Assembly (NCBI RefSeq): GCF_008831285.2
Contig: NC_045147.1
Location: forward strand, 13,680,854 to 13,744,853
Length of the DNA: 64,000 nucleotides
Source: Nymphaea colorata
Lineage: Eukaryota > Streptophyta > Magnoliopsida > Nymphaeales > Nymphaeaceae
Direction of reading: 5' to 3'
Below, in pieces: positions 52,683 through 64,000 of this stretch (the stretch's first letter is position 1; each line of letters starts with the position of its first letter). Under the pieces are notes generated by a model. That model saw only the letters and a list, made by a program, of their open reading frames with translations. It had not been told where the DNA came from and did not search any database. A program made the translations under genes and the position numbers.

Positions 52683-54785
52683 TTGGCGTGGCTTAAAGGG
52701 TAGCCATTATACAAAGAGTGTTGATGATTAATTAAGGGGAGAACCATTATTTACAGATTTCTACTGTTTAGGACAATGTGCTTGGTTTATTTGTTTGATT
52801 AATTTTAAAAGCAATCAGACTCAGCCTGTAAGAAGTAGAGCAAGATTCTTAATTGGCTATGGTTTCTCGAACTAAGAGATACAGTTATAACTTCAGTTTT
52901 AGACAAAGGGTACTCCAGGAAGTCCGGATCCCGACGCCCTGACTATTGAAAAGGGGAAAAAGAAGAAAAACTTTAAAGCATGAGGTGAATATTTCGTATT
53001 TATTTTCTATGAGATGTAGTGATGGGCTAACAGCTACAAAATTATGTTGCGAAATATTGCTTTCTTCAAATTCATAATCCGTAGATTCACGGTTACTCCT
53101 ACCATGTCTGCATCTAATAATTATCTTGTCGGATGAGGTTTTTTAATTAGTTTTTTCTTGCCAGAAAGTTTCTCATTATGTTGGCCATAGTGAATTTAAT
53201 TCATAAGCTTTGGTAGGTGATAAGATAACTACATATTCTTCCATCCTGGCTGTGCATTTATTTGGTTAAGTTCATTATCAGATCATGAATTGAGGTGTGT
53301 ATGTGTGTCGATATTGATTGTCTACATATAGATGTAGAAATATGTTCGCATTATATTTGTGTTTCAAAGTTGTGAAATTTGATGCTTCAAAGCAGTTTAT
53401 TTATGGGGACAGTTTTCTTGTGCCTACCATTTGCCTATATATAACTCTAGAAAAAGAAACAAAGTCACTTCTGCAATTTTCTTAATAAAATAGTAATTTA
53501 GTGATAACAGATGATATTGAATACATAACTGCAGGTAACTAACCATTTCTCTTTCTTTTTTTGTTTTCATGTTCAAGAGTTCATTTCATGAACTTATTCA
53601 CCGATTATAAGTAAACACTGGGCCCAGGATTTAGATCGCTCTTCATTAATTTTTGACAAACCTGTTCCTCGCTGATGCAGCTTCAGTAAAGTCACTGAAC
53701 AGGTAAATCAAGCGCCATCACTCACTGAAGAATCTAAAAGAAAATTTAAAAGGAGAAATCTAAACTGCCGAGCACTCCTCCGCCGACTGAACAGTGGTGG
53801 GCACGGCCACGTGAACAGTTGCTGTCGCAATTGTTTCAACCACAGGATCCGCATCACTGCGTGCATGGAAACTGGACAAAGCAGGAAGAATAAAAGAAGA
53901 GTTGGGAAAGATGTGCTTCCAAGAAAATTTCGCGTCCCATATGTCCTCCTGAATCGTCGGTTACAATTATATCGGCCCCAGATCGAATGCGCAGGAGAGA
54001 ACTCCCTCAATAATCTCATGAATATAAAATGTAGGATCCTTATTTTCTTCCTAGAACCATTATTGCAGTAAGGGTGAACCGTCAGTGTGAGCAACCTTAC
54101 AAATTTTTTTTACTTTTGTATCGATATTTTGGAGTAAATTTTTTCATTGGTACTCTTCAAAATCTTAAAACTTTGTACTAGTGCCCCTTAATTGAACTCT
54201 TGTATTTGAACTTGTATTTTAGTAGAAGCGCCTAAGCTGAGTACCAAATTGTCGATTCAATAGCATAGGTACCATATCAAATTAATGGATTTCCTTTAGC
54301 AAAAACAATATATAGACTTCAATTTAGACTTGGTCGAGCCGACAGATATCCATCAAGAACAAGTTAATTTGAATAAAGAAACAGTGAACTCATATAAACA
54401 ATCTCCCGGGACAACCTAATATAAAATGTTCAAACTAAAATGGGGAGGCTGCCAGAGTGCAATCATCCATGTTAAACAAAACTCACATATACTCTTTTTT
54501 GTCCCCAGGTTAGGGGAGATAGTGTGAGTAAAAGTTTGTTCATTTTTTGCTGTTTATTGCTTCTCATAATGCAGCTGACCAAATTATTTCAACTAAGAAT
54601 TCTAAATACTCTCTTCTCTCTCTCTACTTAGGCAGTCACTTTTCGTTTCGAGCATCAGAAGCGTCAACCTCTTGTATTGTGAAAAAAAAAAGGTCAAGAG
54701 AGAAAATCCGAACGTATTTTTGATAGATTTGAAGGGTTTTTCACCGTCCGAACTCGCTAAAATCTTCTTGGGTTGAGCCTATCGA
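51215..54785. other. Intergenic stretch
   Basis: No gene supported. A MITE-like segment (about 52303-52490, from agggatggagccaggat to tttccgcccttaa) and a compound (AT)n(AG)n microsatellite (52622-52678) are visible. The 128-codon minus-strand frame at 53708-54094 has no recognisable domain. Confidence 0.5.
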
Positions 54786-54793
54786 TTGGTAAG

Positions 54794-55219
54794 TAGGGAT
54801 GTCAATATATCTAATTCATAACCGACCGATCCGATCTGGAAAAAACGGATATGGATAAAAATTTAATATCCGATTAAGAAATCGGATCGGATTCGGATTT
54901 AATAAATGACATCCGATCGGATTCAGATTCAGATTCGGATATACATGAATATCGGATCGGATTCAGATACAGATTCGGTTCGGATTCAGTTTTAGACAAA
55001 TATCCTCTATTTAATACTTAAAAAATGGTAAATTCGGTTCAAAATTCGGATTCGGATTCGGATATAAATATAAAAATCGGATTCGGATTGTAAAATCGGA
55101 TTTCGGATTCGGATATCACTTTGCTTTGTCCGAATTCGAATCAGAATCCGAATCAGAATATATAAATATCCGAAAAAACGGATATGGTTGAAGATGTATC
55201 CGATCCGTTGACATCCCAA
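54794..55219. mobile_element. 426 bp hAT-like MITE (TAGGGATGTCAA family), copy B
   Basis: Starts TAGGGATGTCAATATAT and ends TTGACATCCCAA, and is flanked by the perfect 8 bp target duplication TTGGTAAG (54786-54793 and 55220-55227). The interior is built of cggattcggatt and atatccgaat words that can self-pair. The perfect duplication suggests a younger insertion than copy A. The element broke a sequence that continues on both sides of the duplication. Confidence 0.85.
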
Positions 55220-55227
55220 TTGGTAAG

Positions 55228-56116
55228 GCACTCTAAGACGTGTAAGAGTAGTCCTAATTAAGATTTCACCGTGGAACTCCAAGACTCTACTCTCGGGTAT
55301 GCCGAGGGAAGAACTTTGCCCTTAGGTGATCTCTTTGTTAGGGCATTCTCAACACAACTCTCATGGAGACTTAAGAATCGAACAACTAACCTTTAACGTC
55401 GATATTGAACCCGACCGATCTCTCGTTCGTCTTCAATCTTCCCTTTGAGAATCCGATCTTTCAACACCCGTGGGGGCTCGGGTGAAAGCACCAAAACCTA
55501 CTTGTTGCTTGAGTGAAGTTGTCCGTGGTCAAGAAGTCGCTAGTTGCCGGAACCGAAAAAAAAAAAAAAAGTTACAAACTTACAAGTTGAAATAACAAAG
55601 CAATATTAGGTCCTATATCACAGGGAGACAAGTAATTGAATTAAAACTTAAACTTTCTGCCGAATGGTGGGTCTCTCCTACTCACCAACTCTATCTCTCT
55701 CGTTATAAACATAGGACAACATTCCATCTGAGATGCTTAAATTTGTACATTTACCATCTATATTTGCTACTGACAATTTGTGTTCTCTTTCGAATTTTTG
55801 AGGAAGTTTTACGGAGTTATCAAGCATTCGGTTATGCTGTATTCCTTTCTTAGCGACGGCAGCACTGCTCGGGGCCCTCAAATCGAGCTGATCAACGTAA
55901 CTTTCTGTTTTGAGGCCTCAGTTTAAACCCAACTACGAAGCTCTCTTCAACTTTTTCTGGAAAAGAGGAATACCTCAGCATTTAACCCCGCCGGGAAACT
56001 GTAAATTAGAAGCCGATTGCTGGGTTTTCACCTTTTTACCGGGACGAAAGAAAGCGCATCAGAAAAGAGGCAGAGAACGTGCCTCTCGTCCCCAAGGACG
56101 GTCACTGAGTGGCGAT
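55228..56116. other. Intergenic stretch before the BURP gene
   Basis: No gene supported. The 55880-56110 part is richer in GC. Homology between the two BURP loci begins right after this stretch, at about 56117. Confidence 0.5.
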
Positions 56117-56410
56117 CACCTGCAGTGCATTACCCTTGATTTTTGGAAGGGTAAAAAACTTATTTAAATACTATAGTGGATCCGGTTTGGACCCGATTCA
56201 CTGTGGAGTGTATCTGGATCGACCCACGTCCAAAACCGATTCCAATGGGGGAAAGAAGGAAGCGGGAGTGGGAATTAAATAAAGGAAAATAACGGAAGAA
56301 AGCTGCCAAAAGAACGTGGCGGGATGACCGAAAACTGAGTAATTTGCGTGGGTCCCACCAGCGCGGGGACGGCATCTCCCGCCACCTAACACTGTCGTAG
56401 CCCCTAGCGC

Positions 56411-56420
56411 TTTTATTTAT
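56411..56420 (+). promoter_or_regulatory. TATA-like element of the intact BURP gene
   Basis: TTTTATTTAT lies about 65 bp before the ATG. The second copy keeps an equivalent TTTATTTATA (62236-62245) in the same surroundings, so the motif has been retained after duplication. Confidence 0.55.
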
Positions 56421-56481
56421 CCCCTTCGCTTCCCTCCCCTGCTCTCAGGTCCTCTGGTTTCCACTGGTTCTCCTGGCCGCC

Positions 56482-56541
56482 ATGGATCTCCTCTCCTTCT
56501 TCTTCCTCACTCTTCTTCTACTTCTTCCTGTAAAGCCTCTA

Positions 56542-56596
<55 letters not shown>

Positions 56597-58835
56597 AAAA
56601 TGTTCTTATTCTGACTTATAATGCTTGTCTTTTGGGGCACAGGCATCTGGTGAAGGAGGAGAAAGCGTGAACCCCTTCTCACCCAAGGCGTCTCTTCTCA
56701 GATACTGGCGCCGGACCTTCCCCAAGGCCGAGCTACCTGCATTCCTTCTTGGCAAAGCCTCGCCTTTAAACGCCAGTCAGGCGGCTGCCTATGCTAGTTA
56801 TATTGACGCTCACACCCTCCAAGAGCATCTCCCTTCGTTCTGTGCATCCGCCAACCTCTACTGCACGTCCCTGAAGAAGAAGAAAAAGGGATCCGCACCG
56901 GCCCCCCTCCCCGACAGCTTCACCGAGTACAGCGGCCGCGACTTTGTCAAGTACACAAAGCCAGGCGCATTCGGCAGCAGCGACTTCACTAACTACTCCG
57001 TCAGCAGCAACGTCGCCAAGGACACCTTCACCACCTACGGCGGCGACCATGACCAGCGAATCCAGCAGTTCACCCGCTACGAGTCGGACGGCAACGTCGG
57101 AGCGGGGCGGTTCTCCAAATACGACACCGAAGGCATCGGCGGATTCAACAACTACGGCGACAACGGCAACGTCGACCAGCACCGCTTCACCCGCTACGGC
57201 GACGACGCCAACGGCGGTCTTCAGTCGTTTACAAGCTACTCCGAAAACGCCAATGTTGTCGGGAACGACTTCAAGTCCTATGGCTCCGTCGCCAACGGTA
57301 TTCTGAGCCAGTTTACCGGCTACTCCACAAGCTCCAACGTGATTCGCAACGCGTTCACATCCTACAACAAGGAGGGAAACGGCCCGCTGGATCAGTTTAC
57401 CAGCTACGCCGACAGTGGCAACGTCGTCCGGAACGAGTTCCAGTCTTACGAGGCCGACGCCAACGCCGGGCTCGAGCAATTCCAAACATACTCTCAGCTC
57501 GCAAACATGCCGGAGAGCATTTTCCGGTCGTACGGGAAAGGCGACAACAGTGCAATCCTTTCGTTCGACACGTACGGCAACGCCTCGAACCCGTTGGCTG
57601 AGTTCACGGAATACGGGAAGGACGGGAACGCGATCTCCGCGTCCTTCACCATGTACAGCAAAGACAACACCACGTTCACCGAGTACCACCGGACAGGCAC
57701 AACTTTCAACGACTACCGTAACACCACCGTCTCGGCCACGGCCCTCGTCGAGCCAGGGAAGTTCTTCCGGGAGGCGTCTCTCGTGTCCGGCCACCACATT
57801 CCGGTGCCGGACATCACGGACAAGATGCCGCCGAGGTCGTTTCTCCCGAGGACGATAGCCGACAAGCTCCCTTTCAGCTCCCGCCGGCTGCCGGAGCTGA
57901 TTCAGACGCTCAACGCCTCCGGCCTGCAGGTAAGACGGATTTGCTTCGTAGTCTGTGTCATCTTCGAGTCGGGTCATTGTCATTCATCCTCCAGAACTCC
58001 TAGATCCGAGTGGTTTGAAGGGGATGGACCAGGATCTGCATTGGGATATCCAAAACAATGGTCAGATCCGATTACGGCTTTTCGCTGTTTCAAGTTTCTA
58101 CCTTCTGTTGGCAGGCCCCAATCTTCGTGTAGATCTTGTTTTGAAAATTAAATCACCTTTAGAGTGTATAAAAATTAGGCCGGCGGTGATAATTTAGATG
58201 ATCTCAAACTCACTAATTTAAGGTCGTTACATTTTTACCTGACCTTAAAGACGTGGTTTTTTCTTTTTTACTTAGAACGTGAAGTTGCTGAGTTCATCCT
58301 TTGAGAACACATCTTTTATCAGACACAACCTTATTGAACTGATAACTTCGATCTTATTTTCACTCAGGTAGCGATGGGCCGAACGTTGGCCGACTGCGAG
58401 CGGCCGGCGGTGAAGAGTGAAACGAAAAGATGTGTGACCTCGATCGAGGGGATGGCAGAGTTCGCAGCATCAATACTGGGCGAGAAGGCATGGGTCTCGA
58501 CGACGGCGAACACGGCCGGGTCGGGCAGGATGGTGGAGGTGGGGAAAGTCGAGGGCCGGAACGGTGGCGGGGTGACCCGGGCCGTGTCGTGCCACCAGAG
58601 CCTGTTTCCCTACCTGGTCTACTATTGTCATGCCCTGCCACTTGTCAAAGTATATGACGTGGAGATGATGCTGGATGGGAAGAAGGCCAATCAGGCGGTG
58701 GCGATCTGCCACCTGGACACGACCCAGTGGAGCGCCGGCCACGCCGCGTTCAGGGCGCTGGGACACAAGCCGGGGGAGATCGAGGTGTGCCACTTCATCT
58801 TCCAGAATGACTTCATATGGGTCGCTCGCGACTAG
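56482..58835 (+). CDS. Polygalacturonase 1 beta-like protein with BURP domain
   Basis: Exons 56482-56529, 56643-57929 and 58368-58835 join in phase 0 for 600 aa. Residues 1-16 (MDLLSFFFLTLLLLLP, exon 1) plus the next few form a secretion signal. After a short N-terminal region comes a long array of about 14-residue repeats of the form FxxYxxxxN (about 109-385), the hallmark of PG1-beta proteins. The BURP domain (about 389-600) has its four Cys-His pairs at 520, 532, 559 and 586, spaced CH-X10-CH-X25-CH-X25-CH exactly as in the family. In tomato fruit the relative of this protein binds polygalacturonase and modulates pectin breakdown in the cell wall; a wall role is inferred here. Intron 1 contains a long (CT)n tract. 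GC content in exon 2 is much higher than in the surroundings. A broken tandem copy lies 5.8 kb downstream. Confidence 0.94.
56545..56592. repeat. (CT)n tract in intron 1 of the BURP gene
   Basis: An almost pure CT run of about 48 bp, 15 bp after the splice donor. The decayed copy has a shorter run at 62361-62391. Confidence 0.9.
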
Positions 58836-59247
58836 TGCTGCCGCCGCTGCAATGCCGGCGGCAAAGGAAGCTGGGTGCATGATCCCGTCTAGCTGTATTG
58901 AAAATAATTTATAAAAAAAAGAACTCCAGCTTCCCGATCTTGTCGTAACGAAGATCTATTTACTTGCGCATTACTTAGTATTGGTTGAGAAGCAACGAGT
59001 TCCTTTTTAGTAAGATCACTACCATTAGCTTCTCTCAACAATGAATGAGAAAGGCCCGAACTCAGATTGATACGTTGAACAAATGATAAATACATGACCG
59101 TGTTAGATCTGACCCTCCCTGGTATAACGACCGTGCTTTGTGTTCATATTGGGAAAGATCGAATGTATACATGTTTCAAACAAGCTTACGTGAGCCTAAA
59201 CGCTTATTTGGTTTAACATCTTTTTAGTGACAATTTTAACCACAATC

Positions 59248-59292
<45 letters not shown>

Positions 59293-59302
59293 CCATAAAT
59301 GA
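58836..59302. other. Sequence downstream of the BURP gene
   Basis: Presumed 3' untranslated region, then AT-rich DNA with an (AT)n microsatellite at 59250-59290. No other feature seen. Confidence 0.5.
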
Positions 59303-59310
59303 AATGTAAA

Positions 59311-60146
59311 TTAAGCTGGGCACCGGGTCGGGCCGCCGGGTACCCAGTACCTAGCCCGCCATGAGCCCGGGCCCGAGCTTTGAAAAATTGAGTTTTGGGC
59401 TTTTTTTATCGGGCTTGGCCTGGCCCGATAAATAACGGGACGGGCTTAGGCTTGTCGCTGTGATCGGCGGCTGCCCGAAAAGCCCGACATTATTATTATA
59501 TTATATTTTTTTTTTACAAAAATGAACTTATGTAACTTAGTGTTTTGGACTTTTTGTTGTTAAAAGTTTCATCCCCGTCGTCGAGATTGCCTCCTCCCAT
59601 CCTCCTTGTTGGCACTCGGCTGCCTCGTCCGGTCCTCCCCGTCACCATCATCATCGCTGTCGGTCCTCCTCGTCAGCCTTCGGTCTTACCTGTCGTCGTT
59701 GTCATCGCTGTGAAGGTCCAACTTTTTTTCGACGATTTTTTTTTTCTGCCGATTAGGGCTTCTTCCATTGCGCTTCTCTCCCTCGCTGCCACTTCTTCAT
59801 CACGCTCTCCCTCGTTTCTCGTTATCATTGCAACTAGTCGATCATTGTTTCATTTCATCGCCAGATTTTGCACTTCAATGGTCTGTCCATCACAACCACT
59901 CGATCGATTTCTCTTGCGAGAAGGAGGAGAAGAAAGAAGAAATGAGAAACAGGCCCGCCCCGCCCAAAAGCCCGACTAAGCCTGCATAGCCCATTATCAA
60001 TCGGGCCGGGCCAGGCTTCGGGCATTAACCGAAGCCTAAGGCCCGAAATTACATTGGCCCGGCCCGGCCCGATACAGTTTCCGAGCTTTGATTTTGACGT
60101 TCTAATCGGGCTGGGCCAGGCCTTCCCGGCCCAATGCCCAGCCCTA
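59311..60146. mobile_element. 836 bp GC-bordered hAT-like element
   Basis: The left end TTAAGCTGGGCACCGGG and the right end TGCCCAGCCCTA (complement TAGGGCTGGGCA) are inverted, sharing GCTGGGCA. Flanking octamers AATGTAAA (59303-59310) and AATGCAAA (60147-60154) match at 7 of 8, fitting a hAT target duplication. Both borders carry gggccgggc words. The middle (about 59540-59930) has different, promoter- or leader-like composition with an open frame of 144 codons that is Ser/Pro/Val-rich and matches no family I know. It may be captured host sequence. No transposase motif is seen, so the element is non-autonomous. Confidence 0.65.
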
Positions 60147-60154
60147 AATGCAAA

Positions 60155-62079
60155 TCCCGTAAGAACTATAAAGGGTGGCCAATTAGTAAGGAGGCGGTAA
60201 TAGAAATTTCTGGATAAACAAATCCCCGTTACCCCTATTCGGTCAAGCCGGACGGCCCGATCCAGATTGGATACGGGACCATTGAATTGATTTACCTTCC
60301 ATTCATTCTCCACAAATAATGTCCCTCAGCCTTAATACTAATATTTCATTTTTTTTTTATTTCGGTATTTTGCTTGACCAACCAAAACACGGAAACAAAA
60401 AAGAAAGAAACTAAAATAAGTAAGGAAAAAGGAGGAGATATGGATAAGATCCAAGCCGAGTCCGTAGTTCCCACTCCAACTCCTTTTTCTATCATGTTAA
60501 AATTTGTCTTATATCTAATAATGCTCTTACATTTTGAAAATTAGCCAAACTCGGTTCAAAACTCACGAAAATCGAATATAGATGGGGTTGAAATTGTGAA
60601 ATTGAATTTAGAATATGAGTTTTCTTTATTTATATTTGAATCTGAATGAACATGTGAATATATGAAAAAGCAGATACATATCCGATCTCAGTTCAATGTG
60701 TTGACATCCTACTATTATAACGTTCCGAAACCTGATACTAAAACTGGTGAGGGAAGGGATATCAATGAGGTCAAAATCAACTGTGGCAGACGAAAGTTTT
60801 ATATTTTAAATCAACGGAAGTTCAATGAATCGGGAGAGCGATTCTTGAATCAGTTTTGTTTGGGAGCGTGAAGGCCCATAGACGTGTATAAATTTATATT
60901 TTAGTTAAAAAAAATTTAAGAGGCAGCACAAGACGATGTGACGAATACCGATGCCTACGATACTCTTCAGGCTAAGGTTGTGTCTGAATAACACGCTCAA
61001 AAAATAATGTTTTGGCGGATCAAATGCACAAGAGTAGAGCGAGCATGGTTTGACCTGAAAACAAAAAAAAAAATTTACATGTAATTTTACTTGTCTTTTA
61101 TAAAAAATTTTAAAAAAATATTCAAAAAAATTTTTTTTTAATTTTTTTTAAAAATTTTTATATATTTTTTTCTATCAACCATCAGATCAATTCCTATTCC
61201 TCTCCCATGCAGTCCAAACCGCGGCCTCGTACTACCTGCCGTTTTGCCGGACAATGGACAGAATCCATTGCATGATTTCATCTTAATTGTTATTATTATT
61301 ATTATATCATAATAATAACTTTCAAAGTTACCAAAATTACCCGATCATCTTGCCAAGTCATCTGCATATATTACTCTGTGTGTATTGACATCTCGTAGTC
61401 AGCCATCCTCAAAGTACGCATTCTCCAAGATTTTGTGTACCACCTTCAGCGCCGTTGGGATGGGCTTTACGGAATTCTCATGACCCGTTAGAGCTTGGAA
61501 AATCTGGTCATGGACCCCAGCTCCGCCGCCGCTCCGGGCACTTCGGCCCCCTCGAGAGGGAATGATGGTGCCAGAGAACACAGCAGACGACAGATATAGA
61601 GGTCGAAGTAACTGGAGGCGGCAAAGATGGTGATGGTGGCGCCTGGCGTCGAAGGGGGCGGTCCGGTCTCTGAGTCGGAGGCCGGCGTGTCTAAAGGGCC
61701 ATATGGTGCCCCGCGGTGTTCCATGACCGGTCAATCGTCGGGGGCGTTGAGGGTGGCGCCGGAGGATGGCATCCTTTGGACGATCATTAAATCTGCCTTG
61801 AATTGAAACGGCTTACTGCTACACAAACCAATCTAGAAAAAGAATAAAGCTCGTCCTTGAAGACAAGGCCCCGACCTTGAGCTGGCCTCCATTCTTTCAG
61901 TTTCTGTTAGTGGGCATCGTTTCAAGTAAAACGGAGTTGGAATGCAGATTAGTTTCCAACAATCCATTATACATCTTCTTCCGACTCAAAATTAAAACTG
62001 TTCTTCTTCATCTAAAAAGAGTTACTGCAATTCGTTTTTTTATAGGTTTCAAAATTTCAATGCCAAACCCATCTACGGC
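60155..62079. other. Intergenic stretch between the two BURP loci
   Basis: A right end of the TAGGGATGTCAA family is visible at about 60540-60711 (…gtgttgacatccta) without its left end. A homopolymer-rich AT zone lies at 61060-61165. A GC-rich patch at 61400-61780 has overlapping open frames on the minus strand (111 and 78 codons) with no domain I recognise. No gene is called. Confidence 0.5.
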
Positions 62080-62306
62080 CACCTGCATTGTATTGCCATT
62101 GTAGTTTTTGGAAGGGTAAAAAGTTATTTACATAGCTACTTGACTGAGGAGTTGATCTGGATCCAGCCACGTCCGAAATCTGAGTGTTGCAGCGGGCATT
62201 TCCCGCCGCCAAACACAGCCGGAGGCCCCATTGCGTTTATTTATACCCTTCACTTCCCTCCGGCCGCTCTCAGGTCCTCTGCTTTCCACTGGTTCTTCCG
62301 GCCGAT

Positions 62307-62358
62307 ATGGATCTCCTCTCCTTCATCTTCTTCCTTTCTCTTCTTCTTCTTCTAAGAC

Positions 62359-62391
<33 letters not shown>

Positions 62392-64000
62392 AAGGATATC
62401 CTTACGGCTTATAATGCTTATCTTTTGGGGCACAGGCATCTAATGCAGCTGGTGAAGGAAGAAAAAGCGTGAACCCCTTCTCACCCAAGGCGTCTTTTCT
62501 CAGATACTGGCGCAACACCGAGCTGCCTGCATTCCTCCTCGCCAAATGCTCGCCTTTAAACGCCACTCAGGCGGCTACCTACGCTCGTTATATTGACGCT
62601 CACACCCTCCAAGAGCATCTCCCTTTTTTCTGTGCATCCGCCAACTTCTACTGCACGTTCCTGAAGAAGAAGAAGGCATCCGCCCCGGCCCCTGTTCCCG
62701 ACAGCTTCACCGTGTATAGCGGCCGAACTTCGTCAAGTACACGAAGGCAGGCAGCAGCGACTTCACCAACTACTCCGTCAGCAGCAACGTCGCCGAGGTC
62801 ACATTCGCCACCTACGGCGGCGACCAAGACGGGCACTGCCAGCAGTTCACACGCTACGAGTCGGACGGCAACGTCGGGGCGGGACGGTTCTCCAAATACA
62901 ACACCGAAGGCATCGGTCAATTTAATAACTACGGTGACCACAGCAACGTCGACCAGCACCGCTTCACCCGCTACGGCGACGACACCAACGCTGGTCTCCA
63001 GATGTTTACAAGCTACACCGAAAACTACAATGTCGTCGGGAACGACTTCAAGTCGTATGGCTCCGTCGCCAATGGCATGAGTAGCCAGTTTTCTGGCTAC
63101 TCGACGAGATCCAACGTGATCACCAACAAGTTCACGTCCTACAACAAGGAGGGCAACGGCCCGCTGGATCAGTTCACCAGCTACGCCGAAAACGGCAACA
63201 TCGTCCGGAACCAGTTCCAGTCTTACGAGGCCGGTGGCAATGCCGGGCTCGAGCAGTTCCAATCGTACTCTGAGCTCGCGAACTTACCGGACAATAGTTT
63301 CCGGTCGTACGGGAAAGGCGATAATGGTGCAAGCCTTTGGTTCGAGACATACGGCAACGCATGGAACCCGTTGGTTCAGTTCACGGAATACGGGAAGGAC
63401 GGGAACAGCATCACCGCATCCTTCACCTTCTACAGCAAAGACAACACCACGTTCAGCGACTACCACCGGACAGGCACCACTTTCAACGACTACCGTAACA
63501 CCACCGTCTCGAACACGGCCCTCGTCGAGCCAGGGAAGTTCTTCCGCGAGGCGTCTCTCGTATGCGGCCACCGCATTCGGATGCCGGACAAGCTGCCACC
63601 GAGGTCGTTTCTCCCGAGGACCATAGCGGACAAGCTTCCTTTCTGCTCCCGCCGGTTGCCGGAGCTCATTCGGACTCAACGCATCCGGGTTGCAGGTAAG
63701 ACGGATTTGCTTCGTAGTCGTGTCATCTTCTAGTCGGGTCATTTGTTATTCAGTACATTTGTTTTCGTTTTGAAAATTAAATTACTTTTAAGTTGCATTT
63801 AACTGCCATGGTAAAATTCCAAGCCGCATAAAAAAGGTGTGTTTTGAGATCTTTAGTTCAAAATCCATTATAGATTTATGGTTGAATGGGGAGCTCTGAT
63901 CTTAAATCCAGATGCTATGATCTCAAATCACTGTGGACATTAGATCTGCGCTAAAACAAATCCGAGTGGCTTCAAAGGGGTGGACGAGGATCCGATTACA
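62307..64000 (+). pseudogene. Decayed tandem copy of the BURP/PG1-beta-like gene, cut by the window end
   Basis: Promoter, leader, signal peptide exon (MDLLSFIFFLSLLLLL from 62307), the CT tract, exon 2 (62436-63695) and the second intron donor all align with the intact gene. Three lesions are visible. (1) The exon 1 donor CCT|GTAAAG has become TTCTAAGA, removing the GT; reading through stops at 62412-62414. (2) A one-base loss near 62725 shifts the frame within the first repeat unit, and the shifted frame stops at 63078-63080. (3) A two-base loss near 63671-63677 shifts it again before exon 3. In-frame losses also occur (about 12 bp near 62510, 9 bp near 62748, and 9 bp near 63585). The repeat units FxxYxxxxN remain recognisable. 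Exon 3 with the four Cys-His pairs would lie beyond the window, so whether it survives is unknown. Confidence 0.85.

Noticed and set aside
53708-54094. 128-codon minus-strand frame
   Set aside because: No domain, no supporting splice structure, and unusual composition rich in Leu/Phe/Arg. Not called as a gene.
56766-57983. 405-codon open frame on the minus strand
   Set aside because: It is antisense to BURP exon 2. The high GC and repeated codon pattern of the FxxYxxxxN array keep this frame open; no domain is present. The similar 204- and 152-codon antisense frames at 62648-63742 have the same cause.
61399-61734. 111-codon minus-strand frame in a GC-rich patch
   Set aside because: Two overlapping frames are open equally well and neither resembles a known family, so GC content explains it better than coding.

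Overview
This is a 64 kb piece of nuclear DNA from a flowering plant. Five spliced or intact protein-coding genes with clear plant families sit in AT-rich sequence full of (AT)n, (CT)n and (GA)n microsatellites and small DNA transposons. Introns have GT..AG borders, and the families (HIPP, ILR1-like amidohydrolase, membrane-tethered NAC factor, BURP/polygalacturonase beta-like protein) are land-plant specific or strongly expanded in plants. I cannot name the species from the sequence alone.

Layout. 1-4.7 kb: intergenic, with the broken end of a hAT-like element, an AT microsatellite belt and GC-rich repeat relics. 4.85-6.83 kb (+): five-exon HIPP metallochaperone gene, 318 aa, with a C-terminal CaaX box. 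8.5 kb: a 168 bp hAT-type MITE. 12.4-16.9 kb (-): five-exon ILR1-like IAA-amino acid hydrolase, 441 aa. 18.2-19.1 kb: hAT-like termini enclosing a decayed, intron-containing fragment of ribosomal protein gene RPS15. 23.1-26.3 kb (-): six-exon NAC transcription factor, 548 aa, with a C-terminal membrane anchor. 32.67-33.45 kb: a long imperfect inverted repeat. 33.5-34.1 kb (-): an endogenous pararetrovirus-like RNase H relic. 37.4-37.8 kb (-): intronless 40S ribosomal protein S17 gene. 39.78-44.61 kb (+): a complete but dead Ty1/copia retrotransposon with unusual TA...TA LTR ends and a 5 bp target duplication. 45.0-47.0 kb: a 630 bp direct duplication holding a tRNA-like (SINE-type) head. 50.8 and 54.8 kb: two members of one hAT-like MITE family with target duplications. 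56.5-58.8 kb (+): intact BURP/PG1-beta-like gene, 600 aa. 59.3-60.1 kb: an 836 bp GC-bordered hAT-like element. 62.3 kb to the window end: a second, decayed BURP copy that runs off the edge.

The genes do not form a pathway. They are independent plant genes: metal or heavy-metal-responsive binding (HIPP), auxin conjugate hydrolysis (ILR1-like), stress-type membrane-released transcription (NAC), translation (S17) and pectin/cell-wall association (BURP). The most informative points for follow-up are the captured RPS15 fragment, the tandem BURP pair with one broken copy, the non-canonical copia LTR ends, and the long inverted repeat beside the pararetrovirus relic. I see no wholly new biological system that the sequence alone can establish.
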